A stretch of DNA of 64,000 nucleotides from Caulobacter segnis (GTDB lineage Bacteria > Pseudomonadota > Alphaproteobacteria > Caulobacterales > Caulobacteraceae). The stretch lies in assembly GCF_023935105.1 (NCBI RefSeq), contig NZ_CP096040.1, forward strand, positions 1,984,001 through 2,048,000. Reading direction: 5' to 3'. Positions 1 to 8,987 of the stretch are shown piece by piece (positions within the stretch are counted from its first letter, which is position 1; every line of letters begins with the position of its first letter). The translations under genes and the position numbers were made by a program. The notes under the pieces were generated by a model. It saw nothing but the letters and a program-made list of their open reading frames with translations, ran no database searches and had not been told where the DNA came from.

Positions 1-46
1 CGCCTTAGAGAGGGCGTTTCTCCTACCTCTCCCGAGCTAGCGTTCG

Positions 47-1342
47 ATGCACGACATCAAGGCCATTCGCGACAATCCCGACGCTTTCGACCGCCAGTGG
101 TCGGCCAAGGGGCGGTCGGGCGCGGCGGCCGAGGCCGTCAAGCTGGACGCCCAACTGCGCGCGGCCCAGACGGCCCTGCAGGAGGCCCAGGCCAAGCGCA
201 ATGAGAGCTCCAAGCTGATCGGCATGGCCAAGGCCAAGAAGGACGAGGCCGAGGCTCAGCGCCTGATGGCCGAGGTCGAGGCGCTGAAGGGGGTCATGGC
301 CACCGCCGCCGAAGAGGAAGCCCTGGTCGGCGGCAAGCTGAAGGACCTGCTGGCCAGCCTGCCCAACATTCCGGCCCCCGAGGTTCCGGCGGGCGAGGAC
401 GAGCACGGCAATGTCGAGCAGCGCAGCTGGGGCGACGCCAAGGCCCTGCCGGCCGGCAAGCTGAACGCGCCTAAGGACCACGTTGACCTGGGCGCGGCCC
501 TGGGCGGCATGGACTTCGAGGCCGCCGCCCGCATGAGCGGCGCGCGCTTCGTGGTGCTGAAGAAGGAGATCGCCCGTCTGGAGCGCGCTATCGGCCAGTT
601 CATGCTGGACCTGCAGACGGTCGAGCACGGCTACACCGAGATCAGCCCGCCGCTGCTGGTGAAGAGCGACGCCCTTTACGGCACCGGTCAGCTGCCGAAG
701 TTCGCCGAGGATCTGTTCCACACCGATGACGACCGCTGGCTGATCCCGACCGCCGAAGTCTCGCTGACCAACATCGTGCGCGAGCAACTGGTCGCCGAGG
801 AAGAGCTGCCGATGCGCCTGACGGCCCTGACGCCGTCGTTCCGCGCCGAGGCTGGCTCGGCCGGCCGCGACACCCGCGGCATGATCCGCCAGCACCAGTT
901 CTACAAGGTCGAGCTGGTCTCGATCACCACGCCCGACCAGTCGGAAGCCGAGCACCAGCGCATGGTCGAGTGCGCGGAGGCGGTGCTGAAGAAACTGGAG
1001 CTGCCGTTCCGCACCATGCTGCTGTGCACCGGCGACATGGGCTTTGGCGCCAGGAAGACCTACGACCTTGAGGTCTGGCTGCCGTCGCAGAACATGTATC
1101 GCGAGGTCAGCTCGTGCTCCAACTGCGGCGACTTCCAGGCCCGTCGCATGGACGCGCGCTACCGTAAGACCGGCGAGAAGGGCGGCCACTTCGTCCATAC
1201 CCTGAACGGCTCGGGCCTGGCCGTCGGCCGCACCCTGGTGGCCGTGCTGGAGAACTACCAGGACGAGGCCGGCCGCATCCACATCCCGGCCGCGCTGCAG
1301 CCCTATATGGGCGGCGTGACGCACATCGGGGGCGCCGCGTGA
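47..1342 (+). CDS. serS: Seryl-tRNA synthetase
   Basis: Charges tRNA-Ser with serine in the cytoplasm, ATP-dependent. The 431-residue product has the usual length. Residues 1-110 form the helical tRNA-binding arm, rich in Ala/Glu/Lys. The class II catalytic core follows, with motif 2 at about 265-290 ([14 protein letters not shown] then RQHQF) and motif 3 at about 388-397 ([10 protein letters not shown]). ATG is the first start in the frame; no strong Shine-Dalgarno is visible in the 46 upstream bases. The stop overlaps the GTG of surE by 4 nt, so serS, surE and pcm are probably one transcript. Long antisense frames across this gene are shadows of its GC-rich codon use. Confidence 0.97.
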   Translation: MHDIKAIRDNPDAFDRQWSAKGRSGAAAEAVKLDAQLRAAQTALQEAQAKRNESSKLIGMAKAKKDEAEAQRLMAEVEALKGVMATAAEEEALVGGKLKDLLASLPNIPAPEVPAGEDEHGNVEQRSWGDAKALPAGKLNAPKDHVDLGAALGGMDFEAAARMSGARFVVLKKEIARLERAIGQFMLDLQTVEHGYTEISPPLLVKSDALYGTGQLPKFAEDLFHTDDDRWLIPTAEVSLTNIVREQLVAEEELPMRLTALTPSFRAEAGSAGRDTRGMIRQHQFYKVELVSITTPDQSEAEHQRMVECAEAVLKKLELPFRTMLLCTGDMGFGARKTYDLEVWLPSQNMYREVSSCSNCGDFQARRMDARYRKTGEKGGHFVHTLNGSGLAVGRTLVAVLENYQDEAGRIHIPAALQPYMGGVTHIGGAA

Positions 1343-2133
1343 GGATCCTCCTCACCAACGACGACGGCATCCACGCGCCGGGCCTGAAGGCCCTGGAGAC
1401 GATCGCCCGCGCCCTGACCGACGACGTCTGGATCTGCGCGCCGGAATACGAGCAGTCGGGCGCCAGCCGGGCCCTGACCCTGTCGGACCCGATCCGCGTG
1501 CGGAAGCTGGATGACCGCCGCTTCGCCGTCGAGGGCACGCCGACCGACTGTGTGATGATGGCCGTGCAGCAGCTGATCGACGGTCCCGCGCCGGATCTGG
1601 TGCTGTCGGGCGTCAATCGCGGTCAGAACCTGGCCGAGGACGTCACCCTGTCGGGCACGGTGGCCGGCGCCATCGAGGGCATGGCCCACGGCATCCCGTC
1701 GATCGCCCTGTCGCAGACCATGACCTTCTTCCACGAGGAGGTCGTCGCCCACTGGGAAACGGCCGAGCACTTCGGTCCGGGGATCGTCCAGCGGTTGTTG
1801 GAGGTGGGCTGGCCCGCCGACGTGGTGATGAACGTCAACTTCCCGGCGCTGCCGATCGAAGAGGTCGGCGCGGTCGAGGTGACCCGTCAGGGCTTCCGCG
1901 ACGGCCTGCTGCGCAACATGGAAAAGCGCACCGACCTGCGCGGCCGCGACTACTACTGGATGGGCTTCTCGGCCAAGGCCTCGCAGCCGGCCGAGGGCAC
2001 CGACCTGCGTGCCATCTACGAAGGCCGCATCTCGGTCACCCCGCTGCACATCGACCTGACGCACCATGAGACCGTCCACGCGCTGAAGGGCGTCCTGGGC
2101 GGCGCGCCGCCGAAGCTGAAGGTGGGCGAATGA
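1339..2133 (+). CDS. surE: 5'/3'-nucleotidase SurE
   Basis: Metal-dependent nucleotide phosphatase of the SurE family, which acts on nucleoside 5'- and 3'-monophosphates and is linked to stationary-phase survival. The N-terminus carries the family signature [16 protein letters not shown] with the metal-binding Asp pair at residues 8-9, and a later SGVNRGQN segment supplies the conserved Asn. Length (264 aa) is typical. It starts with GTG in a GTGA overlap with the serS stop, and its own stop overlaps the pcm start in an ATGA. The surE-pcm pair is a widely conserved couple. Confidence 0.95.
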   Translation: MRILLTNDDGIHAPGLKALETIARALTDDVWICAPEYEQSGASRALTLSDPIRVRKLDDRRFAVEGTPTDCVMMAVQQLIDGPAPDLVLSGVNRGQNLAEDVTLSGTVAGAIEGMAHGIPSIALSQTMTFFHEEVVAHWETAEHFGPGIVQRLLEVGWPADVVMNVNFPALPIEEVGAVEVTRQGFRDGLLRNMEKRTDLRGRDYYWMGFSAKASQPAEGTDLRAIYEGRISVTPLHIDLTHHETVHALKGVLGGAPPKLKVGE

Positions 2134-2798
2134 GCGGACGGACGACCAAGGCCGCCGAGAACGCCAAGGCCGACCTGCCGCGCCTGATGCAGGCCCTGCG
2201 CGACCAGGGGGTCACCGACCTCCAGGTGCTGAAGGCCATCGAGACCACGCCGCGCGATCTGTTCACGCCCGACCTGTTCAAGGACCGCTCGTGGGAGGAT
2301 TCGGCCCTGCCGATCGCCTGCGGCCAGACCATCAGCCAGCCCTACATCGTGGGCCTGATGACCCAGGCCCTGACCGTCGAGCCGCGCTCGCGCGTGCTCG
2401 AGATCGGCACGGGCTCGGGCTACCAGACGACGATCCTCAGCAAGGTCTCGCGCCTCGTCTACACGATCGAGCGCTACCGGACGCTGATGAAGGAGGCCGA
2501 GGGCCGCTTCCACAAGCTGGGCCTGACCAACGTCATCACCAAGTTCGGCGACGGCGGCGAGGGCTGGGCCGAACAGGCGCCGTTCGACCGCATTATGGTC
2601 ACGGCCGCCGCCGAAGATGATCCCAAGCGGCTGCTTTCGCAGCTGAAACCCAATGGCGTGCTGGTCGCGCCGGTGGGGAAGGGGCCTGTACAGAGCCTTC
2701 GCCGCTACGCGGGCGACGGCAAGGGGGGCTTCCGGGTCGAGATCCTGTGCGACGTGCGCTTCGTGCCCCTGCTGGCCGGCGTCGCCAAGGACCAGTGA
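2130..2798 (+). CDS. pcm: Protein-L-isoaspartate O-methyltransferase
   Basis: SAM-dependent repair enzyme that methylates isoaspartyl residues in damaged proteins. The family signature GQTISQPY lies at residues 65-72 and the SAM-binding glycine-rich motif [12 protein letters not shown] at 89-100. Length is 222 aa. ATG overlaps the surE stop (ATGA), indicating translational coupling. It is separated from dipM by 92 nt that contain a small CGCGG/CCGCG hairpin, so dipM may have its own promoter. Confidence 0.95.
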   Translation: MSGRTTKAAENAKADLPRLMQALRDQGVTDLQVLKAIETTPRDLFTPDLFKDRSWEDSALPIACGQTISQPYIVGLMTQALTVEPRSRVLEIGTGSGYQTTILSKVSRLVYTIERYRTLMKEAEGRFHKLGLTNVITKFGDGGEGWAEQAPFDRIMVTAAAEDDPKRLLSQLKPNGVLVAPVGKGPVQSLRRYAGDGKGGFRVEILCDVRFVPLLAGVAKDQ

Positions 2799-2890
2799 GT
2801 TTGGAGGACGCGGCTTCCGCGGCCTTCGGTGTTAAAGATTGATTCACCCTGGCGGAGCCCTCTGGTGGCCCCGGCGGGAAAGGAGACGTT

Positions 2891-4768
2891 ATGAGGCAGT
2901 TGTGGACGCAAGCGGCGGTGATCGCCCTGACGGCTGGAACGCTCTCCGCTTGTGCTACCGACGCGCCGCAGTATCCGGCGCGTGAGGGGCAGGCTTCGGC
3001 GCCCGCCCGGAGCATGCCGACGCCGAACTTCCCGATCAGCCAGGGCCCGGCCAGCCAGTCGCAGGCCGACGCGCCCCAGGCCACGGCGCCCAGCAAGACG
3101 ACCGAAACCGACGCCGCCGAAACCTTGCCGCCGGCCCAGCCGATCCCCACGCAGTCGGCGCCGCCGGTGACGCGCACCGAGCTGCCGCCCGCGCCGGCGC
3201 CGCGCCCGGCCCCCGCGCCGCAGCCCGTGCTGCGCTCGGTTCCGCCCAAGACCGTGGTCACTACCACCGTCACGGGCTCGGTGGTCGAGGTGGCCGGCGA
3301 GCCGGAGGTGCATGTCGTCAAGTCCGGCGACACCCTGACCTCGATCGCCAAGCGCTTCGGCGTCAACGTCAACGACCTGGCCAAGGACAACGAGATCAAG
3401 AAGGGCCAGACCCTGCGCCTGGGCCAGAAGATCAGCGGTCCGGCCAGCGAGCGTAAGGCCTATGTCGTCCAGACCGGCGACACCATCTTCGCCATCGCCA
3501 AGCGCTTCAACGTCACCGCCGCGGCCCTGGCCAACGAGAACGACCTGAAGACCGGTTCGTCGATCCGGAAGGGCCAGAAGCTGGTGCTGCCGGATGGCTA
3601 CAAGGACAAGGGCCCGATCAAGACCACCACGGTGATTCCGGGGACGCCAGGCTTGGCGACGGTCGTGGCCGACGAGAGCCCCGCGCCGGCGGCGACCACC
3701 CCGCGCCGGGGCTCGACGCGCCCCGCGCCGGTCGACGATACGCCCGAACCCACGACGGTCAGCACGACCTCGCTCAGCGTCACCGGATCCGTGGTCTCGG
3801 TGGCCGGCCCGCGTCAGGTCCACACCGTCAAGTCGGGTGACACCCTGACCTCGATCGCCCGCAAGTTCGACATGAGCGTCAGCGACCTGGCCGACGCCAA
3901 CGATCTGAGCACCAAGAAGACCCTGCGCCCGGGCGCCAAGATCAAGGGCCCGGCGACGACCAACAAGGCCTATGTCGTCCAGAGCGGCGACACCCTGGGC
4001 GACATCGCCAAGCGCTTCAACGTCAGTGTCCGCTCGCTGGCGGGCGAGAACAACCTGCGCTCCACGGCCTCGCTCAAGAAGGGCCAGAAGATCGTCCTGC
4101 CCGACGGCTACAAGGACAAGGGTCCGATCCGGACCACGACCACGGCGGCGGTCCGCTCGCCCGAGCCGTCGAACACCTATGCCTGGGCCGAGACGCCCCC
4201 GCCGCGCTCCTCGACGCCGTCCGCCCCGGTGCCCTACACCCCCAGCGGCAACAGCTATCCGCGCCCCAGCGCGCCGGTCGCGTCCCAGCCGGTCACCCCG
4301 CCGCCCTCGACCGCGCGTCCGATCATCGAGAGCAGCGCCGCTCCGACCGAGGCCGAGATCATCGCCTCGGGCAAGGGCAAGTTCGCCTGGCCGGTGCGCG
4401 GCGAGATCATCTCGGGCTTCGGCTCCAATGGACCGGGTCAGCGCAACGACGGCCTGGACATCCGCGCGCCGCAGGGCGCGCCGGTGCTGGCGGCCGCCGA
4501 TGGCAAGGTGGCCTATGCCGGCAACCAGGTGCCCAGCTTCGGCAACCTCGTGCTGGTCAAGCACGCAGACGGCTGGGTGACGGCCTACGCCCACCTCTCC
4601 AGCATCAACGTCAAGATGCAGCAGGACGTGCGCCAAGGCGAACAGCTGGGCGCGGTCGGCTCCACGGGCGGGGCCAACGAGTCCAAGCTGCACTTCGAGA
4701 TGCGCTATGCGCCGACCGTCAAGGACAAGGCCAAGCCGGTCGACCCCGGCCTGGTGCTCCCACGCTGA
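2891..4768 (+). CDS. dipM: Division factor DipM: LysM x4 plus degenerate LytM/M23 domain
   Basis: Periplasmic peptidoglycan-remodelling factor of cell division. Residues 1-21 are a signal peptide ending in a lipobox-like LSAC (Cys21). A Pro/Ala-rich linker follows. Four LysM domains lie at about 140-185, 190-235, 310-352 and 360-405, in two pairs that are near-duplicates of each other, each preceded by a VTGSVV segment and each ending in a DGYKDKGPI segment. A second Pro-rich linker leads to a LytM/M23 domain at about 500-620. The zinc site is degraded: the usual first His is Asn519 and the usual HxH is K-L-H (599-601), while Asp523 and His568 remain. This fits published work describing Caulobacter DipM as an activator of autolysins rather than a peptidase. 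A good SD (AAAGGAG) precedes the ATG. Symbol assigned from domain layout and neighbours. Confidence 0.9.
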   Translation: MRQLWTQAAVIALTAGTLSACATDAPQYPAREGQASAPARSMPTPNFPISQGPASQSQADAPQATAPSKTTETDAAETLPPAQPIPTQSAPPVTRTELPPAPAPRPAPAPQPVLRSVPPKTVVTTTVTGSVVEVAGEPEVHVVKSGDTLTSIAKRFGVNVNDLAKDNEIKKGQTLRLGQKISGPASERKAYVVQTGDTIFAIAKRFNVTAAALANENDLKTGSSIRKGQKLVLPDGYKDKGPIKTTTVIPGTPGLATVVADESPAPAATTPRRGSTRPAPVDDTPEPTTVSTTSLSVTGSVVSVAGPRQVHTVKSGDTLTSIARKFDMSVSDLADANDLSTKKTLRPGAKIKGPATTNKAYVVQSGDTLGDIAKRFNVSVRSLAGENNLRSTASLKKGQKIVLPDGYKDKGPIRTTTTAAVRSPEPSNTYAWAETPPPRSSTPSAPVPYTPSGNSYPRPSAPVASQPVTPPPSTARPIIESSAAPTEAEIIASGKGKFAWPVRGEIISGFGSNGPGQRNDGLDIRAPQGAPVLAAADGKVAYAGNQVPSFGNLVLVKHADGWVTAYAHLSSINVKMQQDVRQGEQLGAVGSTGGANESKLHFEMRYAPTVKDKAKPVDPGLVLPR

Positions 4769-4775
4769 CGAAAAG

Positions 4776-4806
4776 ACGGCCCGCTTCGAAAGAGGCGGGC
4801 CGTTTC
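4776..4806. terminator. Bidirectional intrinsic terminator between dipM and the AraC gene
   Basis: A 9-bp perfect stem (ACGGCCCGC at 4776-4784, GCGGGCCGT at 4795-4803) has a T-run on its right and an A-run on its left. It sits between convergent genes and can therefore end transcripts from both strands. Confidence 0.8.
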
Positions 4807-4807
4807 G

Positions 4808-5557
4808 TTATCGCGGGGCGAAGCGTCCGGGCGTCACGCCGAACTGACGGACGAAGGCTTCGCTGAAGGCGGCAAGACTCTGGTAGCCGCAGTCCAGGGC
4901 CGCCTCGGTGACGCTGGCCCCGGCCGCCAGGCGCACCACGGCGTGGACCAACCGGGCCTTCTGCCGCCAGCCTTCCAGCGTCAGGCCGGTCTCGCGCGGG
5001 AACAGGCGCTGCAGGGTGCGGAGGCTGGCGCCGACGCTCCGGGCCGCTTCGGCCAGGTCGCGCGTGTCGGCGGGGTTCTCGCGCCAGGTCTCGGCCAGTC
5101 GCAGGGCGCGGGCGTCGCGAGGCAGGGGCAGCGCCAAGTCCTCGTCGGGCGCATCCAGCAGCAGATCGACCAGCAGGCCGGCGAGGCGATCGTGCGGCGG
5201 CCGCGCCGGGTCCAGCATCCCGACCTCGAGGATACGCAGGATCAGCTCACGCAGCAGCGGCGCCACCGCCAGCACGCGCGGTCGATCCGGAAGCGGGTCA
5301 GAACGTGGCCGGTCGATGTAGAGCGTGCGCATGGCGACTTCGCCGCGCGCGACGATAGCGTGGCGCACGCCGGCCGGGGCCCAGATGGCGCGCGTCGGCG
5401 GGACGGTCCAGGTGGCCTCGTCGGTGATCACCTGCATGACCCCCGAGGCGGCGAAGATCAGCTGGCCCCATCCGTGGGCATGGGCTGGCAGGACGGTCCC
5501 GGCGTGCAGCCCCGCCGCGTAGGTGCGGACGTCGAAGCCGTCGCCTTGAGCGCTCAA
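4808..5557 (-). CDS. AraC-family transcriptional regulator with cupin sensor
   Basis: About 249 aa. The N-terminal part (LHAGTVLPAHAHGWGQLIF) is a cupin/AraC-binding domain. The C-terminal 100 residues hold two helix-turn-helix segments (LAEAARSVGASLRTLQRLF and VTEAALDCGYQSLAAFSEAF) and end with the family-typical FGVTPGRF. The frame is open much further upstream, but residues before the TTG at 5557 are out-of-frame glyoxalase sequence. TTG overlapping the glyoxalase stop (TTGA) is the likely start; no ATG or GTG offers a full cupin domain. It is co-transcribed with the upstream glyoxalase, which it may regulate. Confidence 0.85.
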   Translation of the reverse strand: MSAQGDGFDVRTYAAGLHAGTVLPAHAHGWGQLIFAASGVMQVITDEATWTVPPTRAIWAPAGVRHAIVARGEVAMRTLYIDRPRSDPLPDRPRVLAVAPLLRELILRILEVGMLDPARPPHDRLAGLLVDLLLDAPDEDLALPLPRDARALRLAETWRENPADTRDLAEAARSVGASLRTLQRLFPRETGLTLEGWRQKARLVHAVVRLAAGASVTEAALDCGYQSLAAFSEAFVRQFGVTPGRFAPR

Positions 5558-5931
5558 TCGAACACCCCGGGATCGTACTGCATGGCCCCGACCAGATTGC
5601 CCTCGGTGTCCTCGAAATAGATCAGCTCGCCGACACCCTCGATGCGATAGGGCGGCATGACGATCCTGCCGCCGCCAGCCTCGATGGCGGCGATGGTCGC
5701 CTTCAGATTCTCGACGCCGAAGCTGACCTCGTAGCTGGCCATGCGCACGCCGGGCGCTAATTCGCGCCGTCCCTGCAGGGCGCCCAGCAGGCCCTGCCCG
5801 GCGTTCTTGATCTGGTAGAAGTCCGGTGGCCCCCACGGGTCGAAGCGCCAGCCGAACACGTCCTCGTAGAAGTGTCTGGCGCGAACGGTGTCGTCGGCGT
5901 TGATGGCGAAATGTCTGAACGTCGCGGGCAT
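5554..5931 (-). CDS. VOC/glyoxalase-family protein
   Basis: A 125-residue single vicinal-oxygen-chelate module. N-terminal FAINADDTVRARHFYEDVFGWRF is the first beta-alpha-beta-beta unit and a C-terminal IYFEDTEGNLVGAMQYDP segment carries the conserved Glu/Asn. The substrate cannot be predicted; such proteins include glyoxalases, dioxygenases and bleomycin-binding proteins. First gene of a two-gene unit with the AraC regulator. Confidence 0.85.
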   Translation of the reverse strand: MPATFRHFAINADDTVRARHFYEDVFGWRFDPWGPPDFYQIKNAGQGLLGALQGRRELAPGVRMASYEVSFGVENLKATIAAIEAGGGRIVMPPYRIEGVGELIYFEDTEGNLVGAMQYDPGVFD

Positions 5932-6035
5932 GGCGCGCTCTCCTGGGGTCGCGAGGACCTCCAGTTAAGCGCGGCTTGCGTTGGCGCGCTTCAGGTTAAA
6001 TGCCAAAATCATACGACTATGCGCCAGCCTTTGGC

Positions 6036-6887
6036 TTACGCCGGCAGTTTGACGCCCAGTTCGCCCGCCAGATCGCGCACGAACTGCCAGGCGACCCGGC
6101 CCGAGCGGGCGCCGCGCTGAGTCGACCACTGCAGGGCGCGGCGATCCAGGTCGGCGGTGACGAGGCCGAACTGCTCGGCATAGCCTCGGATGGCGGCCAG
6201 ATAGGTGTCCTGGTCCATCGGCGGGAAGCCGATCCACAGGCCGAAGCGGTCGGAGACGCTCATCTCCTCCTCGGCGTTCTCGGCCGCGGCGATGGCGCCC
6301 TGGCGCTCGACGTGGTCGCGCGGCATCAGGTGGCGGCGGTTCGAGGTGGCCACGAACAGGACATTCTCGGGCGGACCCGAGACGCCGCCCTCCAGCGCCG
6401 ACTTCAGGGCCTTGGCGGCCGCCGCGCCGTCCTCGAACGAGAGGTCGTCGCACAGGACCACGAAACGCTCGGACCGCGCGCGCAGCAGGTCGAACAGCGG
6501 CGGCAGGGCTACGACCTCGTCGCGATCGACCTCGATCAGCTTCAGGTCGGGGAACTCATGGGCCAGGGCGACGAAGGCGGCCTTGGTCACCGAGCTCTTG
6601 CCCGTGCCGCGCACGCCCCACAGCAGCACGTGGTTGCAGGGCATGCCCACGGCGAAACGGCGCAGATTCTCGACGAAGCGGGTCTTTTGGCGATCGATTC
6701 CGACCAGGGAGTCCAGCGACAGGGGATAGTCGGGCGCGGGCACGAAGGCGCCGTCCTTGGGCTCGTGCCGAAAGAGGCGCGCGGCCCCGAAATCCGGCGC
6801 GGGCGGCGGCGGCGGCGCCAGGCGTTCCAGGGCGTCGGCGATGCGGGCGAGCAGGGGAGCGTGCAAGGCGTTTGGCGCTTCGGTCAT
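6036..6887 (-). CDS. DUF815 family ATP-binding protein (AAA-like)
   Basis: About 283 aa. A Pro-rich stretch near residue 30 precedes a P-loop ATPase core with Walker A LLWGVRGTGKSSVTKA and a Walker B-like FVVLCDDLSF. A following VLFVATSNRRHLMPR stretch resembles sensor 1 of AAA proteins. DUF815 proteins are conserved in proteobacteria and lack a settled function. I prefer the ATG at 6887 (MTEAPN); an upstream in-frame ATG at 6917 would add 10 poorly conserved residues. Neither start has a strong SD. Divergent from yajC. Confidence 0.85.
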   Translation of the reverse strand: MTEAPNALHAPLLARIADALERLAPPPPPAPDFGAARLFRHEPKDGAFVPAPDYPLSLDSLVGIDRQKTRFVENLRRFAVGMPCNHVLLWGVRGTGKSSVTKAAFVALAHEFPDLKLIEVDRDEVVALPPLFDLLRARSERFVVLCDDLSFEDGAAAAKALKSALEGGVSGPPENVLFVATSNRRHLMPRDHVERQGAIAAAENAEEEMSVSDRFGLWIGFPPMDQDTYLAAIRGYAEQFGLVTADLDRRALQWSTQRGARSGRVAWQFVRDLAGELGVKLPA

Positions 6888-7018
6888 GGGCAAGCTGCAT
6901 ACCGGGTGCGCTCGCATTGCAAAAGGGGAGGCGAACGCATAGCTTCCGCCGACTTGGCGCGACCCTTTGGGCTTGACCCTTGCCGGGCGGCGCGCCTCAC
7001 GGAATTTTCGGAGTCCCT

Positions 7019-7324
7019 ATGAACAACCTGAACGCTCAGATCATCCAGCTCGCCCCCATCCTCCTGATGGTCGTGCTGTTCTACTTCATGCTGATCCGTC
7101 CCCAGCAGAAGCGCGCCAAGGACCACCAGAACATGCTCTCCAACCTGAAGCGCGGCGACAGCGTCGTGCTCTCGTCGGGCGTGCTGGGCAAGATCGTGCG
7201 TGTCGAGGACAAGGAAGTCGGCGTCGAGATCGCTCAGGGCGTGACCGTGAAGGTCGTGAAGGGCATGATCACCGAGGTCCGCGCCAAAGGCGAGCCGGCC
7301 GCGGCCAACGACGCCAAGAACTAA
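7019..7324 (+). CDS. yajC: Preprotein translocase subunit YajC
   Basis: Small single-span inner-membrane protein (101 aa) that associates with SecDF. The N-terminus has the family-typical helix (LAPILLMVVLFYFMLIRPQQKR) followed by a soluble KOW-like domain (LKRGDSVVLSSGVLGKIVRV). ATG at 7019 is preceded by CGGAG at a suitable distance; an upstream in-frame start (6980) adds only non-conserved residues. First gene of yajC-secD-secF. Confidence 0.95.
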   Translation: MNNLNAQIIQLAPILLMVVLFYFMLIRPQQKRAKDHQNMLSNLKRGDSVVLSSGVLGKIVRVEDKEVGVEIAQGVTVKVVKGMITEVRAKGEPAAANDAKN

Positions 7325-7377
7325 GGCGCTAACCCGTTCGCTAGGCGTTTTTGGCGCCGCCTGAAAAGTCCCGATCC

Positions 7378-8976
7378 ATGCTGACCCTTTCCCGCTGGAA
7401 GATCATCGCCGTCACCCTGTCGGTGGTCTTCGGCATTCTGTTCTCCCTGCCCAACGTGCTTCCGCAGAAGACGTTGGACGCCATGCCTGGCTGGCTGCCG
7501 CATCAGAAGCTGAATCTCGGCCTCGACCTGCAAGGCGGTTCGTACCTGCTGTACGAGGTCGATACCGAGGCTTTGCGCCGCGAGCGCCTGTCGAACATGG
7601 TCGAGGACGTGCGCACCCAGCTGCGTAACGAACAGATCCCGTTCGGCGAGCTGGTCCAGCAGGGCGAGGCGGTCAGTGTCCGCATCGGCGACGCCGGGCG
7701 CTATAACGACGCCCTGAACCTGCTGCGCAAGAACATCGGCGCGCCGATGGCCGGCGTGATCGGTGGCCGTGACGTGTCGATCTCGGGCAAGGGCGACCAG
7801 CGCATCGAGATCCGCTACGTGCCGGAGGCGATCCGCGCCGACGCCGCCAAGGCGGTCGAGCAGTCGATCGAGACCATCCGTCGCCGGATCGACAGCCTGG
7901 GCACCAAGGAGCCCTCCATCAACCGCCAGGGCGACAACCGGATCATGATCCAGGCCCCGGGCGAGAGCGACCCGGAGAAGCTGCGGGCCATCATCGGCAA
8001 GACCGCCAAGCTGACCTTCCAGATGGTCGACGACACGGTGACCCCCGAGGACATCCAGGCCGGTCGCATTCCGCCCGGTTCGGAACTTCTGCCTGGCGAC
8101 CAGTACTCGCCCGTCTACGTCGTCAAGAAGCGCGCCCTGGTGTCGGGCGAGGAACTGACCAACGCCTCGCAGGGCTTCGACCCGCAAAGCGGTCACCCGG
8201 TCGTTCAACTCCAGTTCAACGCCTCGGGCGGTCGCAAGTTTGGCGATCTCACGGCCCGCAACGTCGGCAAGCGTTTCGCCATCGTCCTCGACAAGAAGGT
8301 GATCTCGGCCCCGACCATCAACGGCGCCATCCCGGGCGGTAGCGGCATCATCACCGGCAACTTCACGGTCGAGAGCGCCAACGAGCTGTCGCTGCTGCTG
8401 CGTTCGGGCGCTCTGCCCGCGCCGCTGAACATCGAGGACCAGCGCACGGTCAGCGCCGAGCTGGGCGCCGACGCCGTCAAGGCCGGCTCGATCTCGCTGG
8501 CCATCGGCGCGGCGTCGATGTTCGTGTTCGTCGTCCTGGCCTATGGCCTGTTCGGCGCCTTCGCGGCCGTCGCCCTGGTGGTCAACGTCCTGATGATCAT
8601 CGGCATCATGTCGTTCAGCCAGGCGACCCTGACCTTCCCGGGCATCGCCGGCCTGATCCTGACCCTGGCCGTCGCCGTCGACGCCAACGTGCTGATCTAC
8701 GAGCGCATGCGCGACGAGGCCAATGCGGGCAGGACGCCCATGGCCGCCGCCGACCATGGCTACAAGCTGGCCCTGACCTCGATCCTGGACGCCAACATCA
8801 CCAGCCTGATCTCGGGCATGATCATGTTCAGCTTCGGCTCGGGCCCGGTGAAGGGCTTTGCCTGGACGCTGGTGATCGGCGTGTTCACGTCGCTGTTCAC
8901 CGCTATCTTCATCACGCAAGTGCTCATCGGCTGGTGGTTCAAGGCCACGAAGCCGAAGAAGCTGCCGATCGCATAG
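7378..8976 (+). CDS. secD: Protein translocase subunit SecD
   Basis: Inner-membrane component that, with SecF and YajC, uses the proton motive force to drive late steps of Sec export. At 532 aa it has an N-terminal membrane helix, a large periplasmic P1 domain beginning with the conserved LNLGLDLQGGSYLLYEVD, and a C-terminal set of helices with the RND-type motif LTLAVAVDANVLIYERMRDE. ATG at 7378 is chosen over an upstream TTG at 7351. It ends 11 nt before secF. Confidence 0.96.
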   Translation: MLTLSRWKIIAVTLSVVFGILFSLPNVLPQKTLDAMPGWLPHQKLNLGLDLQGGSYLLYEVDTEALRRERLSNMVEDVRTQLRNEQIPFGELVQQGEAVSVRIGDAGRYNDALNLLRKNIGAPMAGVIGGRDVSISGKGDQRIEIRYVPEAIRADAAKAVEQSIETIRRRIDSLGTKEPSINRQGDNRIMIQAPGESDPEKLRAIIGKTAKLTFQMVDDTVTPEDIQAGRIPPGSELLPGDQYSPVYVVKKRALVSGEELTNASQGFDPQSGHPVVQLQFNASGGRKFGDLTARNVGKRFAIVLDKKVISAPTINGAIPGGSGIITGNFTVESANELSLLLRSGALPAPLNIEDQRTVSAELGADAVKAGSISLAIGAASMFVFVVLAYGLFGAFAAVALVVNVLMIIGIMSFSQATLTFPGIAGLILTLAVAVDANVLIYERMRDEANAGRTPMAAADHGYKLALTSILDANITSLISGMIMFSFGSGPVKGFAWTLVIGVFTSLFTAIFITQVLIGWWFKATKPKKLPIA

Positions 8977-8987
8977 GAGACCCGACC

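Noticed and set aside
1..46. Terminator or promoter upstream of serS
   Set aside because: CGCC/GGCG pairing at the very start is too short, and the region is cut by the window edge.
2840..2870. CtrA-like site upstream of dipM (TTAA-N7-TTCA)
   Set aside because: Only one half matches the TTAA-N7-TTAA consensus; too weak to list.
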